A stretch of 64,000 nucleotides of DNA from Beijerinckiaceae bacterium RH AL1 (GCA_901457705.2 LR590083.2:916501-980500); one strand, 5' to 3'. Positions 18,012 through 27,999 are shown, counted from the stretch's first letter. Notes: generated from the sequence alone by a model not told the origin. Numbers and translations are program-made.

Positions 18012-18773
18012 CTACCTGAACGCCGGGCACGAGTGGTCCATCAGGGCCTCGCCGTGCGCTTCGTCGAAGACGTGGGTGAGGCGCTTGCGCGCGAGCACGA
18101 CGAAGCCCGGCTTGCCGGCGATGTCGTCCGAGCCGACGACGACGATGGTGATCTGGTCCATGTCGGCGGGCGCGACGTGCAGGCCGTCGGCAACGAGGTC
18201 GAAGAGGTTGATGCCGGCGAGCGCGTCGCTCTGCACGCCCTTCGCCCAGTAGCGCGGGGACGCGGGCAGCGGCTTCACGCTCGTCCAGCGGCCGGAGCCG
18301 ATGTCGGTCGCGTCCCTCGCCAGCGCCTCGCGGACCTTGGGGCGGATGCAGTCGACGTGGATGTGCAACTGGTCCTGGCTGCGGCCGGCACGCGAGTTGA
18401 CGGCGAGCGCGAAGTCGGCGCGGTCGGGCAACCGCTTCAGGCCGCGCGTCGCGAAGTGCCGCGCGGTCCACGCATCTGCGAAATAGTTGGGCGCCTCGGG
18501 GCCGCGCAGGCGCGGCGCCTCGATGCCGACGGTCTGCACGATCGGCGTGACGATGGTGTGGGACTTGACGAAGGGGGCGCGCAGCACGGCGTAGCCGCGG
18601 TCCGGGCCGCCGGTCGCGTCCACCTGCAGGCAGGGGAAGGCGAGGCCGGTGAGGTCGTGGTTGGCGACGCAGGCCTGGACGACGTGCCAGAGCACGCTGC
18701 GCTGCACGTCCTGGCCGAGCTTCGGCAGGAACAGGAAGACGCCGACGAGAAGAGCGAGGGTTGTGCGGAGCAT
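18012..18773 (-). CDS. cdh: CDP-diacylglycerol diphosphatase
   Basis: Hydrolyses CDP-diacylglycerol to phosphatidate and CMP; HIT-superfamily fold, 253 aa. An N-terminal hydrophobic segment (TLALLVGVFLFLP) suggests a signal anchor with the catalytic part outside the cytoplasm. Signature stretches are VLWHVVQACVANH, YAVLRAPFVKSHTIVTP, the HIT-like QLHIHVDC and FVVLARKR. The length matches the E. coli Cdh family. It lies downstream of the DUF1328 gene, separated by a hairpin. Confidence 0.9.
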   Translation of the reverse strand: MLRTTLALLVGVFLFLPKLGQDVQRSVLWHVVQACVANHDLTGLAFPCLQVDATGGPDRGYAVLRAPFVKSHTIVTPIVQTVGIEAPRLRGPEAPNYFADAWTARHFATRGLKRLPDRADFALAVNSRAGRSQDQLHIHVDCIRPKVREALARDATDIGSGRWTSVKPLPASPRYWAKGVQSDALAGINLFDLVADGLHVAPADMDQITIVVVGSDDIAGKPGFVVLARKRLTHVFDEAHGEALMDHSCPAFR

Positions 18774-18832
18774 CGGATCGGGGATGTACAGCCTCGATCC
18801 GGCCTTTTGGCGGTGAAACGCTAATTTTTAGC

Positions 18833-18863
18833 GCCTGCGCCTCTCCAGCGGAGCGGCGCAGGC
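18833..18863 (-). terminator. Hairpin downstream of the DUF1328 gene
   Basis: Perfect 9-bp stem GCCTGCGCC/GGCGCAGGC with a 13-base loop, eight bases past the stop. A second small hairpin (CGCTAA/TTAGCG, 18819-18833) follows with TTT. There is no long T-run, so termination strength is uncertain. Confidence 0.5.
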
Positions 18864-18870
18864 CGCGAGG

Positions 18871-19047
18871 CTAGCGTCGCGTGAAGTTCAGCACCAGCGA
18901 GATGAGCAGCAGGATCAGCGCGACGTAGAAGATGATCTTGCCGATGCTCTCGGCGCCTGCCGCGACGCCGCCGAACCCGAGCACGCCGGCGACCAGCGCG
19001 ATGACGAGAAAGATGAGCGCCCAATAGAGCAGGTTGCCGGTACCCAT
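18871..19047 (-). CDS. DUF1328 (YtjA family) small membrane protein
   Basis: Two-helix inner-membrane protein of 58 aa, function unknown. It starts MGTGNLLYWALIFLVIALVA, contains the conserved [17 protein letters not shown] and ends with a second hydrophobic helix and NFTRR. The ATG at 19047 has a GAGG ribosome-binding site. Members are widespread in alphaproteobacteria and are often stress-induced, which cannot be judged here. Confidence 0.92.
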   Translation of the reverse strand: MGTGNLLYWALIFLVIALVAGVLGFGGVAAGAESIGKIIFYVALILLLISLVLNFTRR

Positions 19048-19116
19048 GATCTTTGACCTCCAGATGTGGTGTCGAAACTGTGGCAAGCGCAGCAGGTTCC
19101 GCTACGTGCCTTGAAT

Positions 19117-20502
19117 TCACAACGACTTCGCGTGCAGGCGCGGCGCGCCGGCGCTCTTGAGCCGACGCAGGCTGGCGAAGGCGGCGACGAGCGCGAAGGC
19201 CGCGCCGATGACGAGGTCCGCCGTCTCGGCGTGCGCCGGCGCGAGGCGGAACATCGCGGCCGCTAGCGTCGCGCCGCAGGTGAAGCCGACGATCCGCGAC
19301 ATCGCGAGCAGGCCGCCCGCCGCGCCGGCCCGCTCGCGCGGCGCGCTGGCGAGAATGGTGCGATTGTTGGGGGCCTGGAAGAAGCCAAAGCCGAGGCCGC
19401 AGAGCACCATCCGCCACAGGATGTCCGGCACGCTGGCGTCGACCGGCATCGCGGCGAGCAGGGCGAGGCCCACCGCCAGCAGGCTGAGCCCCGCGGCGCC
19501 GAGAATGGCGGCCGGCAGTCGGTCCGACAGCACGCCGGCGAGCGGCGCCGCGAGGCCGAGCGCCGCGGGCCAGCCGGTCATCAGCAGGCCGGTCTGCACG
19601 GCGTCGCGATGGAGTACGGTCTCGAAGTAGAAGGGCAGGGCGACGTAGGCGAGCATATAGGCGGTGAAGGCTGCCACCGACGTCGCGATGGACAGCGCGA
19701 AGACGCGGTCGCGCATGAGGTCGACCGGGATGAGCGGGGCCGCGCGCTGCCGCGCCCGCCGCCACAGGAAGACGCCGGCGACGACGGCGATCGCGATCTC
19801 GCCGACGGCGAGCAGGCTCTCCCGGCCGCCGCGCGTCAGGGCGTCGGCGCCCACGAACAGCAAGCCGAAGGCGAGCGCATTGAGCAGGGCGCTGGCGAGG
19901 TCGAGCGGCCGGTCGTTGCGCTCCGAATGCGGCAGGAAGCGCGACGCCAGCACGATGTTGATGAGCCCGAGCGGCACGTTGATCGCAAACAGCCATTCCC
20001 ACGAGCCGACGGCGAGGATGCCGGCCGCCACCGTCGGCGCGATGGTCGAGGCGAAGGAGACGACGAGCGCGTTGATGCCGACGCCGCGCCCGAGCTTGCG
20101 ATGCGGCCAGGTGTGACGCACCAGCGCGCCGTTCATCCCCATGATGCCCGATGCGCCGATGCCCTGCACGATGCGCGCGGCGACGAGCGCCGGCAGCGTG
20201 TGCGACAGCGCGCAGCCGAGCGAGCCGACGACGAAGACGACCAGCCCGGCGAGATAGATGCGGCGGTAGCCGATGCGCTCGCCGAGCGCGGCGATCGGCA
20301 GGAGCGTGACGATCGAGGCGAGCTGGTAGGCGTTGACGACCCAGGTCGCTGCGGCCGGCGTCGCGCCGACGCGCCGCGCGATGGTGGGGAGCGCAACATT
20401 GGCGATCGAGGTGTCGAGCACCGCCATGGTGATGCCGAGCCCGATCGCGACCATCGCCCAGTAGCGGCGCGGCGGCGGCAGCCCCTCGGTGCTGGAGGTC
20501 AT
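19117..20502 (-). CDS. DHA2-type MFS drug exporter
   Basis: Proton-antiport multidrug transporter of the EmrB/QacA type, 461 aa, about 14 membrane segments. Motif C-like and family motifs are visible: LDTSIANVALPTIA, WVVNAYQL, GERIGYRR and RIVQGIGASGIMGMNGAL. The ATG at 20502 is the first residue of an N-terminus (MTSSTEGLPPPRRYW) typical of these proteins. No membrane-fusion partner or local regulator is adjacent. Substrate unknown. Confidence 0.92.
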   Translation of the reverse strand: MTSSTEGLPPPRRYWAMVAIGLGITMAVLDTSIANVALPTIARRVGATPAAATWVVNAYQLASIVTLLPIAALGERIGYRRIYLAGLVVFVVGSLGCALSHTLPALVAARIVQGIGASGIMGMNGALVRHTWPHRKLGRGVGINALVVSFASTIAPTVAAGILAVGSWEWLFAINVPLGLINIVLASRFLPHSERNDRPLDLASALLNALAFGLLFVGADALTRGGRESLLAVGEIAIAVVAGVFLWRRARQRAAPLIPVDLMRDRVFALSIATSVAAFTAYMLAYVALPFYFETVLHRDAVQTGLLMTGWPAALGLAAPLAGVLSDRLPAAILGAAGLSLLAVGLALLAAMPVDASVPDILWRMVLCGLGFGFFQAPNNRTILASAPRERAGAAGGLLAMSRIVGFTCGATLAAAMFRLAPAHAETADLVIGAAFALVAAFASLRRLKSAGAPRLHAKSL

Positions 20503-20514
20503 CGTGCGCCCTTT

Positions 20515-20556
20515 CCTTCTCCCGCCTGCGGGAGAAGGTGGCCCCGCGACGCGGGG
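20515..20556. repeat. REP-like palindromic element
   Basis: Two adjoining hairpins: CCTTCTCCCGC/GCGGGAGAAGG (11-bp stem, 2-base loop, 20515-20538) and CCCCGC/GCGGGG (20542-20556). The arrangement resembles the palindromic intergenic repeats common in Hyphomicrobiales genomes. It lies between the exporter start and alaS. Only one copy was noticed in this window. Confidence 0.65.
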
Positions 20557-20638
20557 TCGGATGCGGGATGTGCGTGAAAGTCTCTCAGGATTGGCATGGA
20601 AGACTGTACCCAGTGCCCCTCGTTCGGGAGCAGACGGG

Positions 20639-23326
20639 TCAGGCTGCCTCCCGCTCGAGCATGGCGCCGATCGCGTCGATCGCCTTCTGCGACGCGGCGC
20701 CGTCGGGCCCGCCGGCCTGCGCCATGTCGCGACGGCCGCCGCCGCCCTTGCCGCCGAGCTCGGCCGCCGCGGCGCGCACCAGCGCCACCGCATCGAAGCG
20801 CGCTGTGAGGTCCTCCGTCACGCCGACGACGACGCCGGCCTTGCCGTCGGCCGCGACGCCGACGATCGCCACGATGCCGGAGCCGATCGTCTGCTTGGCC
20901 TCGTCGGCCAGCGCCTTCAGATCCTTCATCTCGACGCCGCTCACCGCCTTGCCGAGATACTTGACGCCGCCGATCTCGGCGAAGGCCGGCGCGTCCGTGC
21001 CGCCGCCGCCCATCGCCAGCTTCTTGCGCGCGTCGGAGAGTTCGCGGTCGAGCTTCTTGCGCTCGTCGAGCAGGCTCGCGAGGCGCTTCGCGGCCTCGTC
21101 TTCCGGCGTCTTCAGGAGCCCCGTCAGCGCGTCGAGCTTTTCCGCCCTCGCGTTGAGATGGTGGCGCGCGGCGGCGCCGGTCTTGGCCTCCACGCGGCGG
21201 ACGCCGGAGGCCACCGCGCTCTCGCCGACGATGGTGATGAGGCCGATGTCGCCGGTGCGCTCGACATGCGTGCCGCCGCACAGCTCCACCGAGAAAGCGG
21301 GCCCATGCGGGTCGGGCTCGGCCGCGTCGTCGGCCTGAGCGAGACCCATCGAGACGACGCGCACCTCGTCGCCGTACTTCTCGCCGAAGAGCGCGCGGGC
21401 GCCGGTCTTGCGCGCCTCCTCGAGCCCCATCTGGCGGGTCAGGACCTCGGCGTTCTCGAGCACCGCGCGGTTGGCGATGTCCTCGATCCTGGCGAGCTCG
21501 TCCGCGCTGATCGGCTTTGGATGCGAGAAGTCGAAGCGCAGGCGTTCCGGCGCCACGAGCGAGCCCTTCTGCGCGATATGGTCGCCGAGCGTGAGGCGCA
21601 GCGCCTCGTGCAGGAGGTGGGTCGCCGAATGGTTGGCGCGGATCATCGCGCGGCGCTTGTGGTCGACGATGCAGTCGACCGTCATGCCCTTGGCGAGCGT
21701 GCCGTCTTCGACCTTGCCGTCGTGGACGAACAGGTTGCCGAGCTTCTTCTGCGTGTCGGCGACGACGAAGCGCATGCCGTCGGCCTCGAGCACGCCGGTG
21801 TCGCCGACCTGGCCGCCGGACTCGCCGTAGAACGGGGTCTGGTTCAACACCACCATCGCCTCGTCGCCCGCCGCGACGCTCTCGACCTCGGCGCCGTTCT
21901 TGAGGATCGCCATCACCTTCGCCTCGACTCGCTCCGTCGCGTAGCCGAGGAAGTCTGTGGCGCCGGCCACATCGCGCACCGCGAACCAGTGCGTCTCCGA
22001 GGCCGCATCGCCTGAGCCGGACCACGCCGCCCGCGCGTCGGCCTTCTGCTTCGCCATCGCGGCATCGAAGCCGGCGAGGTCGACGTCGAGGTTCTTGGCC
22101 CGCAGCGCGTCCTGCGTCAGGTCGAGCGGGAAGCCGTAGGTGTCGTAGAGGCGGAAGGCGATCTCGCCCGGCAGTGTGCCCTTGTCGGGCAGGCGCTGCG
22201 TCTCCTCGTCGAGCATGGCGAGGCCGCGCGCCAGGGTGACGCGGAAGCGCGTCTCCTCGAGGCGCAGCGTCTCGGTGATCAGGGCTTCCGCGCGCAACAG
22301 CTCGGGGAAGGCCTGGCCCATCTCGCGCGTCAGCGCGGGCACGAGGCGCCACATCAGCGGCTCCTTGGCGCCGAGCATCTGCGCGTGGCGCATCGCGCGG
22401 CGCATGATGCGGCGGAGCACGTAGCCGCGACCCTCGTTGCCCGGCAGCACGCCGTCGGCGACGAGGAAGGCGCAGGCGCGCAGGTGGTCGGCGATGACGC
22501 GATGGCTGGCGCGCAGCGGCCCGTGCGGGTCGGTCGAGGTGGCATCGGCGATCGCCGCGATGAGCACGCGGAAGAGATCGATGTCGTAGTTCGAGGTGAC
22601 GCCCTGCAGCAGCGCCGCGATGCGCTCGAGCCCCATGCCGGTGTCGACCGAGGCACGCGGCAAGGCGCGCCGCTCGTCCTTCGTCACCTGCTCGTACTGC
22701 ATGAAGACGAGGTTCCAGAACTCGAGGAACCGGTCGCCGTCCTCGTCCGGGCTGCCAGGCGGGCCGCCGGCCAGCGCCTCGCCCTGGTCGTAGAAGATCT
22801 CCGAGCACGGCCCGCACGGGCCCGTCTCGCCCATCGACCAGAAGTTGTCGGACGTCGCGATGCGAATGATCCGCGACTCGGGCAGGCCGGCGATCTTCTT
22901 CCAGAGCCCGAAGGCCTCGTCGTCGTCGTGGTAGACGGTGACGAGGAGCTTTTCGACCGGCAGCTCGAAGGTCTTGGTGATGAGCGTCCAGGCCAGCTCG
23001 ATCGCCACGTCCTTGAAGTAGTCGCCGAACGAGAAGTTGCCGAGCATCTCGAAGAACGTGTGGTGGCGCGCCGTATAGCCGACGTTGTCGAGGTCGTTGT
23101 GCTTGCCGCCGGCCCGCACGCACTTCTGGCTCGAGGTCGCGCGCGAGTAGGGGCGCTTCTCGTGGCCGGTGAAGACGTTCTTGAACGGCACCATGCCGGC
23201 ATTGGTGAACATCAACGACGGATCGTTGCGCGGCACGAGCGGCGCCGACGGCACGATCTCGTGCGCGTTGCGGCCGAAATAGTCGAGAAACGCCGCGCGG
23301 ATCTCGTTGACGCCGGTGCCGATCAT
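20639..23326 (-). CDS. alaS: Alanyl-tRNA synthetase
   Basis: Charges tRNA-Ala and edits mischarged Ser/Gly, 895 aa. The class II catalytic core includes [29 protein letters not shown] and TGMGLERIA. The editing domain carries [12 protein letters not shown] and [13 protein letters not shown], which provide the zinc ligands. The C-Ala domain at the end contains [16 protein letters not shown]. The length is normal. It is divergent from the glycosyltransferase operon. Confidence 0.98.
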   Translation of the reverse strand: MIGTGVNEIRAAFLDYFGRNAHEIVPSAPLVPRNDPSLMFTNAGMVPFKNVFTGHEKRPYSRATSSQKCVRAGGKHNDLDNVGYTARHHTFFEMLGNFSFGDYFKDVAIELAWTLITKTFELPVEKLLVTVYHDDDEAFGLWKKIAGLPESRIIRIATSDNFWSMGETGPCGPCSEIFYDQGEALAGGPPGSPDEDGDRFLEFWNLVFMQYEQVTKDERRALPRASVDTGMGLERIAALLQGVTSNYDIDLFRVLIAAIADATSTDPHGPLRASHRVIADHLRACAFLVADGVLPGNEGRGYVLRRIMRRAMRHAQMLGAKEPLMWRLVPALTREMGQAFPELLRAEALITETLRLEETRFRVTLARGLAMLDEETQRLPDKGTLPGEIAFRLYDTYGFPLDLTQDALRAKNLDVDLAGFDAAMAKQKADARAAWSGSGDAASETHWFAVRDVAGATDFLGYATERVEAKVMAILKNGAEVESVAAGDEAMVVLNQTPFYGESGGQVGDTGVLEADGMRFVVADTQKKLGNLFVHDGKVEDGTLAKGMTVDCIVDHKRRAMIRANHSATHLLHEALRLTLGDHIAQKGSLVAPERLRFDFSHPKPISADELARIEDIANRAVLENAEVLTRQMGLEEARKTGARALFGEKYGDEVRVVSMGLAQADDAAEPDPHGPAFSVELCGGTHVERTGDIGLITIVGESAVASGVRRVEAKTGAAARHHLNARAEKLDALTGLLKTPEDEAAKRLASLLDERKKLDRELSDARKKLAMGGGGTDAPAFAEIGGVKYLGKAVSGVEMKDLKALADEAKQTIGSGIVAIVGVAADGKAGVVVGVTEDLTARFDAVALVRAAAAELGGKGGGGRRDMAQAGGPDGAASQKAIDAIGAMLEREAA

Positions 23327-23538
23327 GCCGTGTTACGTACCTGGTGGGCGGCTGCAGGGAAGGGTTCGTTCTAGCGAGGGGGCAGAGGGCTGTCGAGGCG
23401 CGCCGCGCCGCTTAAGCTCTTGCTCTGATGCGAGGATCGTAGTCGCCCGAGCAAAGGTGCCAGCGCGGCGCCGCGTGACAGCGGCGCTTCGGCTGCGCCA
23501 TATGGCCCGCGACACGGCCCAGCGCGACAGGACGGTCG

Positions 23539-25038
23539 GTGAGAAGCCCTGACATCACGATCGTCCTCAATGCGCATCGCGAAGGCCCGCTGCTGGCGCC
23601 GACCCTTCGGTCGCTGACCGACACCGCCCTGCATGCGACGACGAGGGGCCTCTCCGTCGAGCTGGTCGCCGTGCTCGACAGCCCCGATCCCGCGACCCGC
23701 GCCGCTCTAACGTCGTTCGAGAGCGCGGCCTTCGCCCGCATAGAGGTCATCGAGGTCGCGCACCGCTCGCTCGGGCCGTCGCGCAACGCCGGCCTGGCGG
23801 CGGCAAAGGGCGCCTTCACGGCGACGGTCGACGGGGACGACCTCTACTCGTTCAACTATCTCGCCGAGATGCACGCGGCGGCGACCTCCGGCGGCCTCGT
23901 CGTGGCGGTGCCGGGCATCACGGTCTGGTTCGATGCCGACACCAGCGTCCAGCGCTTCGAGCCGCTGGCGCGCACCGGCCGCTTCCGGCTCCTCGGCGCG
24001 CACACGTTCATCTCCTGCATCCTGGCGCCGACGGCATTCCTGCGCGACCTCGGCTATCGCGATTGCGCCAGCCGCGCCTACGCGTACGAGGACTACGACC
24101 TGAACTGCCGCGCGGTGGCCGCCGGGGCCGACATCCGCGCGGCGGAGGATGCGGCGCTATTCTACCGGCGCCGCGCCGGCAGCATCATGGCCGACATCGG
24201 CGACGCGACGCAGCGCATCGTGCCGCCGAACCCGCTGTTCGACCCCGCGGCGGTCGTCGCGCACGGGGACGGCGACGCGGTGGTGGAGGACGGCGAGACC
24301 CTGCGACCCGGCCTCCACGCGCTGCGCGCCTCGCACGTCCTGGCCGAGCTCGTCGCCCATGCCGGCGCGATCGAGCCGCGCATCGAGCTCGCCAAGCTGC
24401 GCGAGGCGCCGGTCTGGACCAACGCGATGTTCGCGCGCGACTTCGGACGCGCCTACCATGACCTCTGCCGCAGGCTTCAGGGGCAGCGCTTCGACGGCGT
24501 GCTCGTCGTCGCCGCGCTTGCCGGCCTACCGGCTGGTCTCGTGCGGATCGCCGAGAGCCGAGGGCGGCGCCTGATCATCGAGACCGCCGCCGCGGCGCCG
24601 TCGCCGCTGGCGCTGCCGGACGGCGTGCAGGCGATCGGCCTCGGCGACCTGCCGGCGGCCCGGCGCGCGGAGATGATCGTGCGGCTCGTGCACGCCTTCG
24701 CGCCGCAGGCACCCCTGCATCTCGTGCTCGGCGGAGAGGAGGATGCGTTGCTCGGCGGCCTCGCCGAGGCGCTGGAGGGCCACAGCCTCGTCGTCTACGA
24801 TCTCGGCGCCGACGGTCGCGCGCAGGCGCTCCCGCCCGAGGCGTTCGCCGCCATCGATCTCGTCGTCTGCGACGACCGGAACGCCGCCGACGCGCTGGTC
24901 GCGCGCCAGCCGGCGCTGGCGGGCCGGGTCGCGATGCTGCCGGCGTCGGCGAGCGCGGACGAGGTGGCCCGCTTCCTCGACGACATCGAGGCCCGCCTGC
25001 GCCCGCGGCCCACGGAGAGACGATGGACGAGAGCCTAG
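23539..25038 (+). CDS. Family 2 glycosyltransferase with C-terminal extension
   Basis: GT-A fold transferase of 499 aa. The N-terminal ~230 residues have VLNAHREG, LGPSRNAGLAAAKG and the metal-binding VDGDD (97-101), then AYEDYDLNCRAV, typical of GT2 catalytic domains. The ~250-residue C-terminal part is not recognised; it has Rossmann-like alternation (VLVVAALAGLPAGLV, LHLVLGGEEDALL). The GTG start at 23539 is inferred. It heads a three-gene operon with a coiled-coil protein and DUF998. It probably builds a surface glycan; donor and acceptor are unknown. Confidence 0.85.
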   Translation: MRSPDITIVLNAHREGPLLAPTLRSLTDTALHATTRGLSVELVAVLDSPDPATRAALTSFESAAFARIEVIEVAHRSLGPSRNAGLAAAKGAFTATVDGDDLYSFNYLAEMHAAATSGGLVVAVPGITVWFDADTSVQRFEPLARTGRFRLLGAHTFISCILAPTAFLRDLGYRDCASRAYAYEDYDLNCRAVAAGADIRAAEDAALFYRRRAGSIMADIGDATQRIVPPNPLFDPAAVVAHGDGDAVVEDGETLRPGLHALRASHVLAELVAHAGAIEPRIELAKLREAPVWTNAMFARDFGRAYHDLCRRLQGQRFDGVLVVAALAGLPAGLVRIAESRGRRLIIETAAAAPSPLALPDGVQAIGLGDLPAARRAEMIVRLVHAFAPQAPLHLVLGGEEDALLGGLAEALEGHSLVVYDLGADGRAQALPPEAFAAIDLVVCDDRNAADALVARQPALAGRVAMLPASASADEVARFLDDIEARLRPRPTERRWTRA

Positions 25039-25217
25039 ACGCCAAGACGCTGGCCGAGACCTGCCGGGCGCTGCGCGCCGACAACGAGCGCCAGCGCACC
25101 CTGACCCTCGAGGCGCACGAGCGTGCGCTGACCCTCGCCAAGCGCTGCGACGCGCTGGAGGCCAAGCTGGCAGCCCGAGGTCGCTGGCCCTGGCCGTTCC
25201 GGCGGCGCCGGGCTTGA
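25023..25217 (+). CDS. Small coiled-coil protein in the glycosyltransferase operon
   Basis: 64-aa protein, not a recognised family. Most of it is predicted coiled coil (LAETCRALRADNERQRTLTL, then ALTLAKRCDALEAKLAA), ending in an Arg/Trp-rich tail (RWPWPFRRRRA). The ATG lies inside the glycosyltransferase 3' end and has GGAGAG upstream; the stop overlaps the next start. The tight coupling supports it being real. Confidence 0.68.
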   Translation: MDESLDAKTLAETCRALRADNERQRTLTLEAHERALTLAKRCDALEAKLAARGRWPWPFRRRRA

Positions 25218-25900
25218 GCGTGGTGCGCCAAAACGCGCTGGTTGTCGCGGCGCTGGCCTGGGGCGCGGCCGCGGTCGTCTACGTCGCCGGCGAGGCGCTC
25301 GCGGCCGCCGCCTACACGCCAGCCTACAGCTATGCCGAGAACTACATCAGCGATCTCGGCGTGCCCGCCTGCGGCATCGTCTTCGCCGGGCGCGCGGTGT
25401 GCTCGCCGCTGCACGCCGTGATGAACGGCGACTTCGTGCTGCAGGGCGTGCTCTTCTTCGTCGGCGGCCTCGCGGCGGCGCGCGCCCTGTCCGGCGTCGG
25501 CCGCTGGCCGCTCGCCGCCTGCGCGGCGCTCAACGCTATCGGCATTTCGCTCGTCGGGCTGTTTCCCGAGACGAGCGGCGTCGCGGGCGTGCACGGCCTC
25601 GGCGCCTTCCTGGCGATCGTCTTCGGCAATGCGACGGGCTTCGTCTCCGCCTTCGCCTTCCGCGAGCTGCGGCTGCCCACGGCGCATCGCGTCGCGAGCC
25701 TCGCACTCCCGGTGCTCGGGCTCGCCGCGCTGGCGGTTCTCATCGCGGCGCGAGAGCATGGGCCGCTGCTCGTGCCCGACGGCGTGTGGGAGCGCGCGAG
25801 CGTCTACACGATCACGGCATGGGAGGCCGTCACCGCCGTCTTCCTCCTCAGGCGTCCCGCGACCGCGAGAGGCAATGACGGCGTCATCCCGCCCGCATAA
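25214..25900 (+). CDS. DUF998 membrane protein
   Basis: Integral membrane protein of ~228 aa with about six helices. Family features are YSYAENYISDLGVPACG early in the protein, GVLFFVGGLAAARAL, and LVGLFPE before GVHGLGAFLAIVFGN. A TTG at 25214 overlaps the preceding stop as TTGA; GTGs at 25220 and 25223 are alternatives. DUF998 proteins are uncharacterised. As the last gene of the glycosyltransferase operon it may help glycan or lipid handling at the membrane, but that is only inferred. Confidence 0.82.
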   Translation: MSVVRQNALVVAALAWGAAAVVYVAGEALAAAAYTPAYSYAENYISDLGVPACGIVFAGRAVCSPLHAVMNGDFVLQGVLFFVGGLAAARALSGVGRWPLAACAALNAIGISLVGLFPETSGVAGVHGLGAFLAIVFGNATGFVSAFAFRELRLPTAHRVASLALPVLGLAALAVLIAAREHGPLLVPDGVWERASVYTITAWEAVTAVFLLRRPATARGNDGVIPPA

Positions 25901-25953
25901 GGTGCGGCGACGCCGGTCCTCTCCCCAAGAGGCGCCGGCCTCAGGGAGCCCGC

Positions 25954-26997
25954 ATGAACCCCGCCGAGATCACCCTCTCGATGACCTTCATCACCATTCT
26001 CGTCATCATCGTCCTGGTGATCCTGGCCGCCGGCCTGTTCACGGTGGAGCAGCAGAACCGGGCGATCGTCGAGCGCTTCGGCAAGTTCTCGCGCGTCGCG
26101 GGGCCGGGGCTCAACGTGAAGATCCCGCTGTTCGACCGCGTCGCGGCGACGATCAACCTGATGGTCAACCAGGTGCAGCTCGAGGCCGACACCAAGACCA
26201 AGGACAACGTCTTCGTCAAAATCCACTTCGCGGTGAACTACCGCATCGAGGCGGGGCGCGAGACGCTCGCCTACTACGGCCTAGCCGACATCCAGGCGCA
26301 GATCACCGCCTATGCGCTCGACTCCGTGCGCTCGCAGGTGCCGACCATGGACCTCGACCATGTGTTCGAGCGCAAGGACGACATCTCGGTGGCGATCCAG
26401 GAGCACGTCGGGCCGGCGATGGGGCAGTACGGCATCATCATCGTCTCCTGCCTCGTGATCGACATCACGCCGGCGGCGCAGGTCGTGGCGGCGATGAACG
26501 ACATCCAGGCGCAGGCGCGGCTGCAGGTGGCGGCGGCGTCCAAGGGCGAGGCGGAGAAGATCCTCGTCGTGAAGCGGGCCGAGGCGGAAGCCGCCTCGAA
26601 GCGGCTGCAGGGCGAGGGCATCGCCGGCCAGCGCAAGGCGATCATGGAGGGCTACCAGGCCTCGGTCGAGGAATTCCAGAAGCACGTCTCCGGCGTGCCG
26701 GCCGCCGAGGTCATGCAGATGCTGCTGCTGACCCAGTACTTCGACACGCTGAAGGAGTTCGGCACCTCGACGGCCGCCAAGGTGCTGCTGGTGCCGCACT
26801 CGCCCGCCGCAATGAAGGACTTTGGCGACCAGATCCGCAACGCCGTGCTGATCGGCGAGGAGATGGCCGACGTGCCGGAGCCGCCGGCGCGCCCGCGAGG
26901 GGCGGGGCACGGTGGGCAGGGCGGCGGCCCGGCTCGGCCGGACCAAGGCGCGGGCGCTCCGCCGACGAGCTGCTCTTGGAATCGGGGCGCAAGCTGA
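25954..26997 (+). CDS. SPFH/band-7 (stomatin/QmcA-like) protein
   Basis: Membrane-scaffold protein of 347 aa. One N-terminal membrane helix (FITILVIIVLVILAAGLF) is followed by the SPFH domain (VEQQNRAIVERFGKFSRV, GLNVKIPLFDRV) and an Ala/Glu-rich coiled-coil (AASKGEAEKILVVKRAEAEA). The C-terminal ~45 residues are Gly/Pro-rich. The usual NfeD partner is not adjacent. It probably organises membrane microdomains or protease complexes. Confidence 0.92.
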   Translation: MNPAEITLSMTFITILVIIVLVILAAGLFTVEQQNRAIVERFGKFSRVAGPGLNVKIPLFDRVAATINLMVNQVQLEADTKTKDNVFVKIHFAVNYRIEAGRETLAYYGLADIQAQITAYALDSVRSQVPTMDLDHVFERKDDISVAIQEHVGPAMGQYGIIIVSCLVIDITPAAQVVAAMNDIQAQARLQVAAASKGEAEKILVVKRAEAEAASKRLQGEGIAGQRKAIMEGYQASVEEFQKHVSGVPAAEVMQMLLLTQYFDTLKEFGTSTAAKVLLVPHSPAAMKDFGDQIRNAVLIGEEMADVPEPPARPRGAGHGGQGGGPARPDQGAGAPPTSCSWNRGAS

Positions 26998-27052
26998 TCA
27001 CGGCCATTTACGGCTCTGGCTGCAGATGACGCTTCGCTAGACTGGGTCTCGT

Positions 27053-27334
27053 TCAAACGAGCTCAAGCCGCAGCTTGCGGCCGACGACCTTTGCGGCGCG
27101 CATGAGCGTCTCCAACGTGACGTTGCCGGCGTCGGGGTCGAGCAGGCGGTCGAGCTGGGCACGGCTTGTCTGCATCCGCTCCGCCATCTTCACCTTGGTG
27201 AAGCCGTGTTTCTTCATCTCCGCGCCGATCTGCATGGCGATCACGGACTTGATGGCCGCCGCCGTCACGTCCTCGCGGATGTCCTGCTCGTCGAGCCAGC
27301 TGTCGAAGCTCGAGCCGATATGCGATCCGGTCAT
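27053..27334 (-). CDS. XRE/HigA-type helix-turn-helix protein
   Basis: DNA-binding protein of 93 aa resembling HigA-like antitoxins. The HTH is in [20 protein letters not shown], followed by [20 protein letters not shown]. Its ATG overlaps the rlmE stop as ATGA, so it is translated from the rlmE message. No RelE/HigB-like toxin gene lies on either side, so if it is an antitoxin it is an orphan, or it has become a regulator of its own operon. Confidence 0.82.
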   Translation of the reverse strand: MTGSHIGSSFDSWLDEQDIREDVTAAAIKSVIAMQIGAEMKKHGFTKVKMAERMQTSRAQLDRLLDPDAGNVTLETLMRAAKVVGRKLRLELV

Positions 27335-27999
27335 CCGCGGAACCCCGTCGCCAGCACATAAAGCTCCGCCGAGCCCTGGCGGCTCGCCTCGGGCTTGACG
27401 TGGTGCACGGAGGTGAAGTCGGTCTTCAGGCGGCGCAGCAGCTCGCCCTCGGTGCCGCCCTGAAACACCTTTGCGAGGAAGGCGCCGTCCTTGGCCAGCA
27501 CCTCGCAGGCGAAGTCGATCGCGAGCTCGAGCAGGCCCATGATGCGCAGGTGGTCGGTCTTCTTGTGGCCGGTCGTGTTCGCGGCCATGTCGGACAGCAC
27601 GAGGTCGGCCGGTGCCCCCATCAGCTCCTTGAGGCGCGCCGGCGCCTCGGGCGCGAGGAAGTCGAGCACCTCGAAGTGCACGCCGGCGAGCGGGTCGATC
27701 GGCAAAAGGTCGATGCCGACGATCCTGCCCTTGCCGGCCTCGACGCCGACCTTGGCGGCGGCGACCTGCGCCCAGCCGCCCGGCGCCGCGCCGAGGTCGA
27801 GCACGCGCTGCCCGGGCTTCAGGATGCGGTAGCGCTTGTCGATCTCGAGGAGCTTGTAGGCGGCGCGCGAGCGATAGCCGTCGCGCTTGGCCTGCTGCAC
27901 GTAGGGATCATTGAGCTGGCGCTCGAGCCAGAGGGTGGAGGAGAGCGAGCGCTTGCGCGCGGTCTTGACCCGCGTCTTCAGCTCGCCGCGCGGTGCCAT
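27331..27999 (-). CDS. rlmE: RlmE, 23S rRNA 2'-O-methyltransferase
   Basis: SAM-dependent methyltransferase (FtsJ/RrmJ) for U2552 of 23S rRNA, 222 aa. [15 protein letters not shown] supplies the first catalytic Lys, [12 protein letters not shown] is the SAM loop, [17 protein letters not shown] holds the catalytic Asp, and FLAKVFQGG the second Lys. An N-terminal basic tail is present. It sits downstream of ppx and is coupled to the HTH gene. Confidence 0.96.
   Translation of the reverse strand: MAPRGELKTRVKTARKRSLSSTLWLERQLNDPYVQQAKRDGYRSRAAYKLLEIDKRYRILKPGQRVLDLGAAPGGWAQVAAAKVGVEAGKGRIVGIDLLPIDPLAGVHFEVLDFLAPEAPARLKELMGAPADLVLSDMAANTTGHKKTDHLRIMGLLELAIDFACEVLAKDGAFLAKVFQGGTEGELLRRLKTDFTSVHHVKPEASRQGSAELYVLATGFRG

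Noticed and set aside
20499-23123. 874-codon open frame antisense-offset to alaS on the same strand
   Set aside because: Arg/Ala-rich translation typical of GC-rich shadow frames; alaS in the other frame is unmistakable.
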